Positions 26,365 to 33,813 of a stretch of DNA of 64,000 nt are shown here, in pieces. Origin of the DNA: Haloarchaeobius amylolyticus. GTDB lineage: Archaea > Halobacteriota > Halobacteria > Halobacteriales > Natrialbaceae. Position 1 is the stretch's first letter, and each line of letters starts with the position of its first letter. The notes below the pieces were generated by a model that saw only the letters and a list, made by a program, of their open reading frames with translations, was not told where the DNA came from and made no database searches. The stretch spans positions 806,001-870,000 of the forward strand of contig NZ_JANHDH010000001.1 in the NCBI RefSeq assembly GCF_026616195.1, written 5' to 3'. The position numbers and the translations under genes were made by a program.

Positions 26365-28557
26365 TCAGAAGACCCAGCGTTCGAGCACCCGGCGGGCGAA
26401 CGACGGCCGCCGCGCGGCCCGCGGGTAGACGGTCAGGGTCGTACAGCCCGGCCGCGGAACCGCCGGCCGACGGTCGAGCAGCGCGCTCCGGAGCCGGGGG
26501 TCGGCGCCGGTTCGCACCAGCAGGTCCGGGTTCGCCAGCCGACCGCCGTCGGCGCGGACCGGCTCGGTCGACATGGGGACCGAGAGCACGTCCGCGAGGC
26601 CGGCGCGGTAGGCACCGCCGGTGTCCGGCCGGTCGTCCGTGCTGCCGTGGTCGTCCGGGTCCGCCGAATCGACCGGCTCCCAGAGCGCGATGCGGCCATC
26701 GTTGGCCCTGGCCACCGCCTCGGCGAGGCTCACCTCCAGCGCCGTGTACGGGCGCCCGTCGCCCGCCAGCGCGACCCGTTCCGGGCTGTCGTATCCGACG
26801 TTATCCACGAGGAGCACGTCGCAGGGGGCGTGGCGGACGACCCAGTCGACCGGGTCGCCGAACAGCCGCGACCGGAGCCGGAGCGGTTCGTGCTCGGTCA
26901 GGATGGCGTCGACGCCGCTGTGTTCGGCGACGTTGACGATGGCGTGTTTCGTGTCGTGACTGACGATCTCGTCGGCCTCGACCGCGACGCCGAACTCGTC
27001 GGCGAGGGCCTCCACCCGCGTCTCGAAGGAGAGGTCCGACGAGGACTGGACGGTCACCTCGTCGGTGAGGGGCGCCTGGTCCGGGACCTCCTCGAACCGG
27101 ACCACGACCACCCGGCCGTCGCGTTCTCTGACGAGGTCGGCCGCCAGCGCGACGAGTGCGCGCTCGCGGTGCTCGCCAACTGCCTTCGTGACGGCGACGA
27201 GGACCTCGTGGGTCTGGTCGTCGTCGGCCTCGATGTCGGTGAGGGCACCCTTGCCGACCTGTCGCCGGATGGCGGCCGTCGCGACGCCCTCGCGGCCGAC
27301 GCGGGGGCGGACGTAGGCGAGGTACCAGAGGACGCTCCCGAGCGTGATGACGGCCGCGCCGGCGAGCGCGATGGGTCCCATCTGGGTCAGGAGGCCGACC
27401 CCGGCGACCGCGCCGAAGCCCTGCACCCACGGGTACAGTGGCGACCGGAACGTCGGTGCGTACTCGGTCTCGCCCTCGCGGAACGCGACCACGGCGACGT
27501 TGATGAGCACGAACACCATGATCTGGAAGGCGCTGGCCAGTTTGGCGATCTCGAGGATGGGGACGAACGCGATGAGCGCGAGCAGCACCGCGCCCGTGAG
27601 CGTGATGGAGGTGACGGGCGTCCCGAAGCGCTCGCTGATGGTCGAGAGCGACGGCGGCGCCAGCGCGTCCCGGCTCATCGCGAACGGGTAGCGCGACGAC
27701 GAGAGGATGCCGGCGTTGGCCGTCGAGACGAGCGCGAGGATGGCCGCGAGGATGACCGCGACGACGCCCGCCTGCCCGAGGGTCACCTCGGCGGCGACGG
27801 CGACCGGCGTCAGCGACCCGGCGACGCTGCCGGGTTCGGTGATGCCGACGAGGACGGCCACGATGGCCACGTACAGCAGGGTCGTGAACGCCAGCGATCC
27901 GAGGATGCCGAGCGGGATGTTCCGGCTCGGGTTCTCGACCTCCTCGGCGATGCTCGCGACCTTGGTGACGCCCGCGTAGGAGACGAACACCAGGCCCGTG
28001 GCGGCCAGCAGGCCGCCGACCCCCGCGTCGAAGAAGTTCCCGTAGTTGGCCGACTGGACGCTCGTGGCGCTCCCGGCGGCGAACCAGCCGAGGGCGGCCA
28101 GCATGACCACGACGATGGCCAGCTGGAGGCGCCCGGTCTGTTTCGCGCCGACGAGGTTCACCAGGATGAGCAGCGCCGCGAGGCCGATGGCGACCGGCTT
28201 CAGCGGCAGGTCGAACAGGAGCAACAGGTACGGCACGCCCCCGACGAGGGCGAGTGCGCCCTTGAACGAGAGCGAGAACCACGTCCCGACGCCCGCGATG
28301 GTGCCCAGCAGGGGCCCCATCCCGCGTTCGATGTAGATGTAGGTCCCGCCGGCCTCTGGCATCGCGGTGGCCATCTCGGACTTCGAGAGTGCGGCCGGGA
28401 CCACGAGCAGCCCGGCGAGCAGGTAGGCGACGATGACGGCCGGGCCGGCGATCTCGAGGGCGAGTGCCGGCAGGATGAAGATGCCGCTGCCGATCATCGC
28501 GCCGATGCTGATGGCGAACACCGAGGGGAGGCCGAGGTCGCGTTCGAGTTCCTTCAT
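26365..28557 (-). CDS. APC-superfamily amino acid permease fused to universal-stress-protein domains
   Basis: 730 residues. Residues 1-425 are a 12-helix APC transporter with the typical start ISIGAMIGSGIFILPA and AGGTYIYIERGMG. Residues about 440-730 carry USP-like alpha/beta segments (EVLVAVTKAVGEHRERALVALA; SGVDAILTEHEPLRLRSRLFGDPVDWVVRHAPCDVLLVD). This permease-USP fusion is common in haloarchaea. It probably imports an amino acid or polyamine. Its start codon overlaps the stop of a 45-codon frame (28554-28691), and an Lrp-type regulator lies divergently upstream. Confidence 0.85.
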   Translation of the reverse strand: MKELERDLGLPSVFAISIGAMIGSGIFILPALALEIAGPAVIVAYLLAGLLVVPAALSKSEMATAMPEAGGTYIYIERGMGPLLGTIAGVGTWFSLSFKGALALVGGVPYLLLLFDLPLKPVAIGLAALLILVNLVGAKQTGRLQLAIVVVMLAALGWFAAGSATSVQSANYGNFFDAGVGGLLAATGLVFVSYAGVTKVASIAEEVENPSRNIPLGILGSLAFTTLLYVAIVAVLVGITEPGSVAGSLTPVAVAAEVTLGQAGVVAVILAAILALVSTANAGILSSSRYPFAMSRDALAPPSLSTISERFGTPVTSITLTGAVLLALIAFVPILEIAKLASAFQIMVFVLINVAVVAFREGETEYAPTFRSPLYPWVQGFGAVAGVGLLTQMGPIALAGAAVITLGSVLWYLAYVRPRVGREGVATAAIRRQVGKGALTDIEADDDQTHEVLVAVTKAVGEHRERALVALAADLVRERDGRVVVVRFEEVPDQAPLTDEVTVQSSSDLSFETRVEALADEFGVAVEADEIVSHDTKHAIVNVAEHSGVDAILTEHEPLRLRSRLFGDPVDWVVRHAPCDVLLVDNVGYDSPERVALAGDGRPYTALEVSLAEAVARANDGRIALWEPVDSADPDDHGSTDDRPDTGGAYRAGLADVLSVPMSTEPVRADGGRLANPDLLVRTGADPRLRSALLDRRPAVPRPGCTTLTVYPRAARRPSFARRVLERWVF

Positions 28558-28691
28558 GGACCGTGGCCCGGGCCGGGCGTCACCTCCTCGCGGTCGCGTC
28601 CCGGGATGGAACGGGCGAACTCCGTACGGTCGTGGCTCGGTTGGTCGTCGGTCGGTTCATGGGGTCTCGGTACCGTCGGTTGCTGTTGCAT
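28554..28691 (-). CDS. possible small leader ORF coupled to the permease
   Basis: A 45-codon frame starting MQQQPTVPRPHEP, polar and without a hydrophobic segment, whose TGA overlaps the permease ATG (ATGA). The nearest good TATA (TTTATACT on the minus strand, about 28764-28771) would start transcripts near 28740, so this frame lies in the leader. Coding potential is weak; it could act as a leader peptide or be accidental. Confidence 0.25.
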   Translation of the reverse strand: MQQQPTVPRPHEPTDDQPSHDRTEFARSIPGRDREEVTPGPGHGP

Positions 28692-28963
28692 GGATGTGGC
28701 ACGTGTGCCCGGCCTCTCGACGACGACCGGACACGGGGTCGTACCACATCCTAAATCACGGATTAGTATAAAGTCATGCATTCCATCGACGAATCGTCAA
28801 AATCTACCCGGTTAATATCTACTGTCGTCATCGGAATGGTGCGCATACGACCGACAGGGGAAACCGGACACGCGTGCGAGGGCCCACGCGCCGGCAGTGA
28901 CGGGCCACTACACCGACGGCGATGGAACACTGCTAAGACACGCCGCGACGAAGCCCCGCCAGC
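28558..28963. promoter_or_regulatory. divergent promoter region, permease / Lrp-type regulator
   Basis: The 406-bp spacer has an AT-rich core (28750-28825) with TTTATACT on the minus strand and GGTTAATATCT on the plus strand, both far from the annotated starts (about 200 and 145 bp), so both genes may have long leaders. Near the expected start of the leftward transcript an 8-bp inverted repeat, GGATGTGG (28692-28699) with CCACATCC (28744-28751), could fold the leader. Inside it lies GGCAC-GT-GTGCC (28698-28709). Confidence 0.4.
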
Positions 28964-29470
28964 ATGAAAGACGGCGAACTGGATTCCGTCGACAGGGCCA
29001 TCCTCTACCACCTCCAGCAGGACGCTCGTCGGACCTCCTCGAACGACATCGCCGAGCAACTCGACCTCTCCCCGAGCACGGTCCGGACGCGGCTCAACAA
29101 GCTCGAGGAGAGCGGTATCATCCGCGGCTACCACGTCGACATCGACTACGACCTGGCCGGCTACCCGCTCTACACGAAGATCATCTGCACCGCGCCGGTG
29201 CCCGAGCGCGACACCCTCGCCACGAAGGCCCGGGAGGTCCACGGTGTGACGGCGGTCCGCGAGATCATGACCGGGAAGCGCAACGTCTACGTCAACGCCA
29301 TCGGCAAGACCCACGACGACCTCAACCGCATCGCCAGCGAACTCGACGAGCTGGGCCTCGACATCGTCGACGAGCAGATAATCCGGGACGAGTACGTCTG
29401 CCCCTACCACGGGTTCCTGGAGACCGACGAGGCACCGGACGGCGACGAGAGCGACGAGGAGAGCGAGTAG
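28964..29470 (+). CDS. Lrp/AsnC-family transcriptional regulator
   Basis: 168 residues. An AsnC-type helix-turn-helix is at 5-55 (LDSVDRAILYHLQQDARRTSSNDIAEQLDLSPSTVRTRL), followed by an Lrp-like alpha/beta ligand and oligomerisation domain (YPLYTKIICTAP, VREIMTGKRNVYVNAIGKT). The end has a conserved-looking CPYHGFLE and an acidic tail. Haloarchaeal regulators of this type often sit next to the transporter they control. Here the APC permease lies on one side and a PiT transporter on the other, so either may be the target. Confidence 0.88.
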   Translation: MKDGELDSVDRAILYHLQQDARRTSSNDIAEQLDLSPSTVRTRLNKLEESGIIRGYHVDIDYDLAGYPLYTKIICTAPVPERDTLATKAREVHGVTAVREIMTGKRNVYVNAIGKTHDDLNRIASELDELGLDIVDEQIIRDEYVCPYHGFLETDEAPDGDESDEESE

Positions 29471-29595
29471 GGCCGTCGCCGACACCCTCGGTCACGTCGG
29501 AGAGTCGAACGCGGATGCGCCAGGAGGCGTCGTCCTCCCGAACTGTCCTGCCGCCAGCGCGAACGCTTTTGCCCCGACGGGGAGAAGCCCGTACG

Positions 29596-29772
29596 ATGCA
29601 TCACCCGAGGTCGGACAGGTCCAGACTCGTCGGAAACGAGAGCGTACAGACTGGCCAGCAGTCGGTTCGTCCCGCCGGCGGCCGCGCCGACCTCCAGACG
29701 GGGCTCCCCGCACGGACCGGTACCCCGATTGTCGGTCCCGAACCCGACCGCGGTCGCTCACACCGACGATGA
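29596..29772 (+). CDS. possible 58-codon leader ORF coupled to the phosphate transporter
   Basis: The frame opens at ATG 29596, 28 bp after a GCTTTTGCC element (about 29564-29572), the right distance for a leaderless mRNA. Its TGA overlaps the ATG of the PiT gene (ATGA at 29769-29772). The product would be basic (Arg-rich, begins MHHPRSDRSRL), unlike normal acidic haloarchaeal proteins, so it may be a regulatory upstream ORF rather than a working protein. Confidence 0.25.
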   Translation: MHHPRSDRSRLVGNESVQTGQQSVRPAGGRADLQTGLPARTGTPIVGPEPDRGRSHRR

Positions 29773-30974
29773 CGGGGCTCGTGTTCTGGGTCCTCGTCGC
29801 GCTCGCGACCGTCACCAGTTTCGCCACGGCGTGGGCGCTCGGTGCGAACAGCAACTCGCCGCCGTTCGCCCCGGCCATCGGCGCGAACGCCGTCTCGACG
29901 ATGCGCGCCGCCTTCCTCATCGGTATCCTCGCCGCACTGGGTGCGCTCACGCAGGGCGGGAGCATCTCGGAGACCGTCGGGTCGGGGCTCATCGACGGCA
30001 TCGCGTTCACGTCGCTGGCGGCGACCACCGGCCTCCTGACCGCCACCGCCTTCATGGCGTTCGGTGTCTACACCGGCTACCCGGTGCCGGCCGCGTTCGC
30101 GACCACGGGGGCGATGGTCGGCGTCGGGCTGTCGCTCGGTGGGGCACCCGCGTTCGACACGTACCGGCGCATCGCGCTGTTCTGGGCGCTCGTGCCGCCC
30201 GTCTCCGGTGGGCTCGCGTACCTCACGGCCAAGATGTTGCGTCGTGACGACATCCCGGAGACGGTGGCGATTCCCCTGCTCGCGGGCGTCGTCGGCGGCA
30301 TCGTCGCGAACATCCAGCTGAGCATCATCCCGTCTCCGACGGGTGCGTCACAGGAGTCGGTGGCCGGGTTCGTCTCGGGCGTCGTCCCGGTCCTGACCGT
30401 CGGGGGCGTCGAGGTGGCCACCGTCGTCGTGACGCTGGCCTTCGCCGCCGTGAGCTTCCACCTCATCCGCCGACGAACCCAGACCTCCGTCGACAGGGGG
30501 GTCAAGACCTTCCTCATCGTGCTCGGGAGCGTCGTCGCGTTCTCCAGCGGCGGCAGCCAGGTGGGACTGGCGACCGGGCCGCTGGAGAACCTCTACCGCG
30601 GCGAACTGGGACTGCCGGTCATCGGGCTGCTGGCGCTCGGGTCGACTGGCATCCTCACCGGGGCGTGGATGGGCGCGCCACGACTGCTGCAGGCCACGTC
30701 CCGCGAGTACGCACAGCTCGGCATCCGACGCTCCATCGCCGCGCTGGTGCCCGGGTTCGTCATCGCACAGGTCGCCATCGCGCTCGGCATCCCCATCTCG
30801 TTCAACAACATCATCATCTCCGGCGTGATCGGTGGCGGGCTCGCCGGTGGCTCCGCCGGCGTCTCCCGCCGGAAGATCGGTCTCACCGTCGGGTTCTGGT
30901 TCTTCACGCTCGGGACGTCGATAGTGATAGGCTTCGGGCTCTACCGGGCCTTCGCCACGGTGCTCGGCGTGTGA
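29769..30974 (+). CDS. PiT-family inorganic phosphate transporter
   Basis: 401 residues with about ten membrane segments. The two PHO-4 family repeats are visible: an N-terminal ALGANSNSPPFAPAIGANAVSTMRAAF (about 24-50), with the GANxxxxxxAxAIGA core, and a second half with VAFSSGGSQVGLATGPLENL (about 257-276). PiT proteins take up phosphate with H+ or Na+. In typical PiT the second signature is GANDVANAxGP; the SSGGSQVGLATGP version is usual in haloarchaeal members. The gene is preceded by a coupled small frame. Confidence 0.85.
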   Translation: MTGLVFWVLVALATVTSFATAWALGANSNSPPFAPAIGANAVSTMRAAFLIGILAALGALTQGGSISETVGSGLIDGIAFTSLAATTGLLTATAFMAFGVYTGYPVPAAFATTGAMVGVGLSLGGAPAFDTYRRIALFWALVPPVSGGLAYLTAKMLRRDDIPETVAIPLLAGVVGGIVANIQLSIIPSPTGASQESVAGFVSGVVPVLTVGGVEVATVVVTLAFAAVSFHLIRRRTQTSVDRGVKTFLIVLGSVVAFSSGGSQVGLATGPLENLYRGELGLPVIGLLALGSTGILTGAWMGAPRLLQATSREYAQLGIRRSIAALVPGFVIAQVAIALGIPISFNNIIISGVIGGGLAGGSAGVSRRKIGLTVGFWFFTLGTSIVIGFGLYRAFATVLGV

Positions 30975-31406
30975 TCACTTGATGACCGTCACCGGGACGG
31001 GGGATTCGCCGACGACGGTCGACGCGACGGTCCCGAGGAGACGACGGGTGAGTGCGTTGCGTTCCCCGCCGTGGCCGCCCATCACGACGTGGTCGACATC
31101 GTGGTCGCTGACGTACGCGAGGATGGTCTCCGCCGGGTCGCCGGTCTCGACCGCGGTGTCTACGGTCTGGCCCGCCGCCTCGACCCGGCGTTTCGCGTCC
31201 GCGATGAGGGACTCGGCCCGTTCCTGCGCGGTCGTCTCCCGTGACGAGTCCACCTCGATGACACCTCCCTCGCTCATGCCGCTATCGAGCGGCGTCACCA
31301 CGTTCAAGACCGTCACCGGACAGTCGAAGACGGCGAGTGCGTGTGCCAGCGCGTCGTCTGCGAGTGGCGACCCGTCCAGCGGGACGAGGACGTGGGATGG
31401 TTGCAT
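30975..31406 (-). CDS. universal stress protein (UspA family)
   Basis: 143 residues from ATG 31406; a TATA-like ACATACTT lies about 27 bp upstream, giving a leaderless start at MQPSHVLVPLDGSPLADDAL. The ATP-binding motif of the family is present as VMGGHGGERNALTRRLLGTVASTVVGESPVPVTVI (GxGGxx(9)GS/T pattern). It is convergent with the phosphate transporter, the two stop codons being adjacent. USPs bind ATP or act in stress survival; no specific partner is apparent. Confidence 0.85.
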   Translation of the reverse strand: MQPSHVLVPLDGSPLADDALAHALAVFDCPVTVLNVVTPLDSGMSEGGVIEVDSSRETTAQERAESLIADAKRRVEAAGQTVDTAVETGDPAETILAYVSDHDVDHVVMGGHGGERNALTRRLLGTVASTVVGESPVPVTVIK

Positions 31407-31504
31407 ACGTCCACTCCGGGACCGAGACACAAGTATGTCGACGGTGGTTCACGGTGCGTGCCGACACTGCTGGTGTTCGAGAGGTGTCTCTGTGAGGAAG
31501 TGAC

Positions 31505-31521
31505 TGTCGCCCGGAACACTA
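31505..31521. repeat. 17-bp direct repeat, left copy (flanks hicBA)
   Basis: TGTCGCCCGGAACACTA is found here and again, identical and in the same orientation, at 32234-32250. The two copies lie 729 bp apart and bracket the hicBA module and its lower-GC surroundings. It may be an attachment-site or duplication scar. Confidence 0.7.
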
Positions 31522-31584
31522 CCAATCGACAAACGACTAGTAGATTCAGACAGAGATCGAGTTCTCCGCATTCACAGCCAAGGG

Positions 31585-31803
31585 CTACGAATTACGGTCG
31601 AGCCACTCACAGAACTCCTCGAAGTCTCTCGCACCAGCACTGTCGGCGATACCACGAAGCGTCCCTGTTCGGAGTTCGTCGTGTAGTGGAACCGTGACTC
31701 GCCGCCTGTCGTCTTCGTTCGTGGGATGTTCGTAGTACAATCGGGCGTGGTCACCAGTCGTTCGACGCCACTCGAATCCGCCGACGTTGACCAGCACTTT
31801 CAC
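31585..31803 (-). CDS. hicA: HicA-family toxin, apparently frameshifted near its N-terminus
   Basis: The intact part encodes 72 residues from an internal GTG at 31803: MKVLVNVGGFEWRRTTGDHAR onward, with the dsRBD-like HicA fold and the conserved catalytic-type His in TTGDHARL, ending DFEEFCEWLDRNS. HicA toxins are mRNA interferases. The expected start is the ATG at 31837, 3 bp after the hicB stop. It reads MGRRT and then leaves frame; dropping one G around 31822-31824 would give MGRRTFSGREVVKVLVN, a typical haloarchaeal HicA start. So the toxin is either 5'-truncated or dead. Confidence 0.7.
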   Translation of the reverse strand: MKVLVNVGGFEWRRTTGDHARLYYEHPTNEDDRRRVTVPLHDELRTGTLRGIADSAGARDFEEFCEWLDRNS

Positions 31804-31840
31804 GACTTCCCGGCCGGAGAACCGTTCTCCTCCCCATCGA

Positions 31841-32110
31841 CTATTCGAGAACGTCCGGCGGCTCCTGTTCACCAGTCGCGTTGTCCGCAGGGTCGATACC
31901 CATCTCACGGAGTTCTTCGTCGGTCGGTTCTCTGCCGACCTCGTCGTTGTGGAGTGCAACTGCCTCGTCGAGGTTCGCCAGTGCGGCCTCGCGGGACTCC
32001 CCCTGTGTGGTGACACCTGACTCGACGTCTTCGGCGACCCACCAGCTATCCTCGCGCCACAGACGGATCTCGTCGTCGTGTGGCGACCCATCTCGCGTCG
32101 AACTGGCCAT
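31841..32110 (-). CDS. hicB: HicB-family antitoxin
   Basis: 89 residues from ATG 32110. The HicB partial-RNase-H-like fold is visible as EIRLWREDSWWVAEDVESGVTTQGESREAALANLDEAVALH, followed by an acidic tail, DEVGREPTDEELREMGI. HicB binds and neutralises HicA and may repress the operon. Order is hicB then hicA, with the toxin start 3 bp after the antitoxin stop. The module has lower GC than its neighbours and lies between 17-bp direct repeats. Confidence 0.8.
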   Translation of the reverse strand: MASSTRDGSPHDDEIRLWREDSWWVAEDVESGVTTQGESREAALANLDEAVALHNDEVGREPTDEELREMGIDPADNATGEQEPPDVLE

Positions 32111-32480
32111 GGTGGTCTGAGATAGTAGGACGTCCCCGATAAGGATTCGGTCGCGCGAGACGAGTCGTACACGGAAGGCACCAGCGATGCGAGAACACGT
32201 CCACAGCGGAGCTACCGCTGGTGAACTCGGAGTTGTCGCCCGGAACACTAACGACCGGTATCATCCCTGGCGGCGTGCCGCGTCAACCGGGAAACCCTCG
32301 TGCCGGGCGGGTCGCTTGCCGCGACCAGCAGTTACGATGTCGCGTACCTGGGTTCTCCGCTTCGTCATCGCTGCCGAGATGGGTTCGCTTGGAGCGGGGA
32401 CTTGTGGCACGCAGGCGTGAGTAGCCGGCGACCGGGGTAAGGTCTTGCGACTCGGTGCGGGCCGGGAAGACTCGCCCCGG
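32111..32480. other. 370-bp gene-free spacer upstream of hicBA
   Basis: No credible gene was seen; the longest frames are short and Arg-rich. It contains the right copy of the 17-bp direct repeat (32234-32250). An AT-richer stretch at 32110-32150 may hold the hicBA promoter. The part from 32251 to 32480 returns to normal GC and shows no structure that I can support. Confidence 0.5.
32234..32250. repeat. 17-bp direct repeat, right copy (flanks hicBA)
   Basis: Identical to the copy at 31505-31521, same orientation. The sequences just outside the repeats do not match each other, so the identity is confined to these 17 bases, apart from an adjacent partial match. Confidence 0.7.
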
Positions 32481-33743
32481 TCACGTCGCGCCCGGGATGT
32501 GCTTGTACTCCCAGTCGTCGGTGTAGGCGCGGTAGAGCCGGGTCCGCATCGTCTCGTTCTGGAGCAGGCCCGCGAGCAGTTTCGGGCGACGCGCCAGTCG
32601 GAGGAACGCCTTCTTCGGGTTGCGGTCGACCTCCTCCACGTCGATGCCCGAGACGGCGTCCATCACGCCACCGAGGAGGTCCGGGCGGCCGTCCTCCAGG
32701 GCACCCCGGACGATGTAGGCGAGGCGGTACTCGTTGCGCAGGCGCCGGTAGAGGTGCTGCGGGTAGTCGACGAGCTTGTCCTCGGCGGCGAGTTTCGCCA
32801 TCAGGTACGAGGATTCGACGGCCTGCGAGATGCCCTTGCCGGTGAAACGGTTCGCGATGCCGGCAGCGTCGCCCACCCGGACGACGCGCTTCTCGGGCAG
32901 GTAGGTGCGCCGGGGGTCGAGCGAGGGGCCGCGCGGGATGGTGTAGACGTTGGCCTCCTCGCGGGTGGGGACGGGCCAGTCGTTGCGCTCGCAGGCGCGC
33001 TCGAAGGCGGCCATGTAGTCGTCGGGCTTCTTGTCCTGTGCCCAACCGATGCCGACGTTGGCTCTCGTCTTCGACTTCGGGAACGCCCACGAATACCCCA
33101 GATAGTTCTCGAAGATGATGAGCGAGTCGGGGTAGAGGTCCGAGAAGTCGCCCTCCACGTCGGCGTTGAGGGCGGTCATCGCGCCGGCGTACTCCCCGGT
33201 CGTGCCCTCGACCTTGCTCGCCATCGAGGGCTGGCCGGTCGCGTCGACGACGATGTCGTGTTCGGCCTGCAGGGACTCGAACTCGGCCTTCGAGACGCCG
33301 TGGTTCTCGACCACGTCGACACCCCGGTCGTCGAGCTGTCTCGCCCACGTCCGCTCGACGAGGTTCCGGTCCGTGACGTAGCCGTGTTCCGACGGGAACC
33401 GGCCCTTGCCCGCGAGCTGGCGGGCACCGGTGTCGCCGGTGTAGACCTCCACGTCGAAGGCGGGCGTGTGGTTCGCGAAGCCGTTCGTCCGGGTCTTCGC
33501 CATCGGGAGCATCGAGACGTTCGTCATCGCCTCGCCGCAGTTCACCCGTTTCTCGTCGTAGGACTGGCGTTCGTAGAGCGTCACGTCGTACTCGAGCGTC
33601 CGCAGGGCGTGGGCGGCGGCGAGGCCGGCCATCGCACCGCCGACGACCGCGGCCGACCGCCCCGAGCGGTCGAAGCGGTCCGGGAGCCGGTAGGTGCCGA
33701 GGTAGGAGAGGAACGGGTCCGTCTCGGCGTCGGGTCGCGTCAT
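32481..33743 (-). CDS. geranylgeranyl-reductase-family FAD protein (I)
   Basis: 420 residues from ATG 33743. An N-terminal FAD-binding segment AAVVGGAMAGLAAAHAL has GGAMAG in place of the classic GxGxxG. Family motifs are NCGEAM (about residue 74), YSWAFPKSKTRANVGIGW (about 226-243) and GDAAGIANRFTGKGISQAVES (about 289-309). Proteins of this group reduce isoprenoid double bonds, including those of archaeal membrane lipids. A second, more divergent relative lies 70 bp upstream on the same strand. Whether this is the main lipid reductase cannot be told. Confidence 0.78.
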   Translation of the reverse strand: MTRPDAETDPFLSYLGTYRLPDRFDRSGRSAAVVGGAMAGLAAAHALRTLEYDVTLYERQSYDEKRVNCGEAMTNVSMLPMAKTRTNGFANHTPAFDVEVYTGDTGARQLAGKGRFPSEHGYVTDRNLVERTWARQLDDRGVDVVENHGVSKAEFESLQAEHDIVVDATGQPSMASKVEGTTGEYAGAMTALNADVEGDFSDLYPDSLIIFENYLGYSWAFPKSKTRANVGIGWAQDKKPDDYMAAFERACERNDWPVPTREEANVYTIPRGPSLDPRRTYLPEKRVVRVGDAAGIANRFTGKGISQAVESSYLMAKLAAEDKLVDYPQHLYRRLRNEYRLAYIVRGALEDGRPDLLGGVMDAVSGIDVEEVDRNPKKAFLRLARRPKLLAGLLQNETMRTRLYRAYTDDWEYKHIPGAT

Positions 33744-33813
33744 GGCCCTGTCTTCGACTGCCAGCACAAAAACACGTCGTCAGGCGACGCCGGCTGCCGG
33801 AAAGGGCGCCGGG

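Noticed and set aside
26365-28557. The permease-USP fusion as a novel fusion
   Set aside because: APC permeases with USP tails are widespread in haloarchaea, so it was annotated but not counted as a finding.
32338-32421. 27-codon frame before the geranylgeranyl-reductase-like gene
   Set aside because: Too short, no homology cue, no promoter-like spacing.
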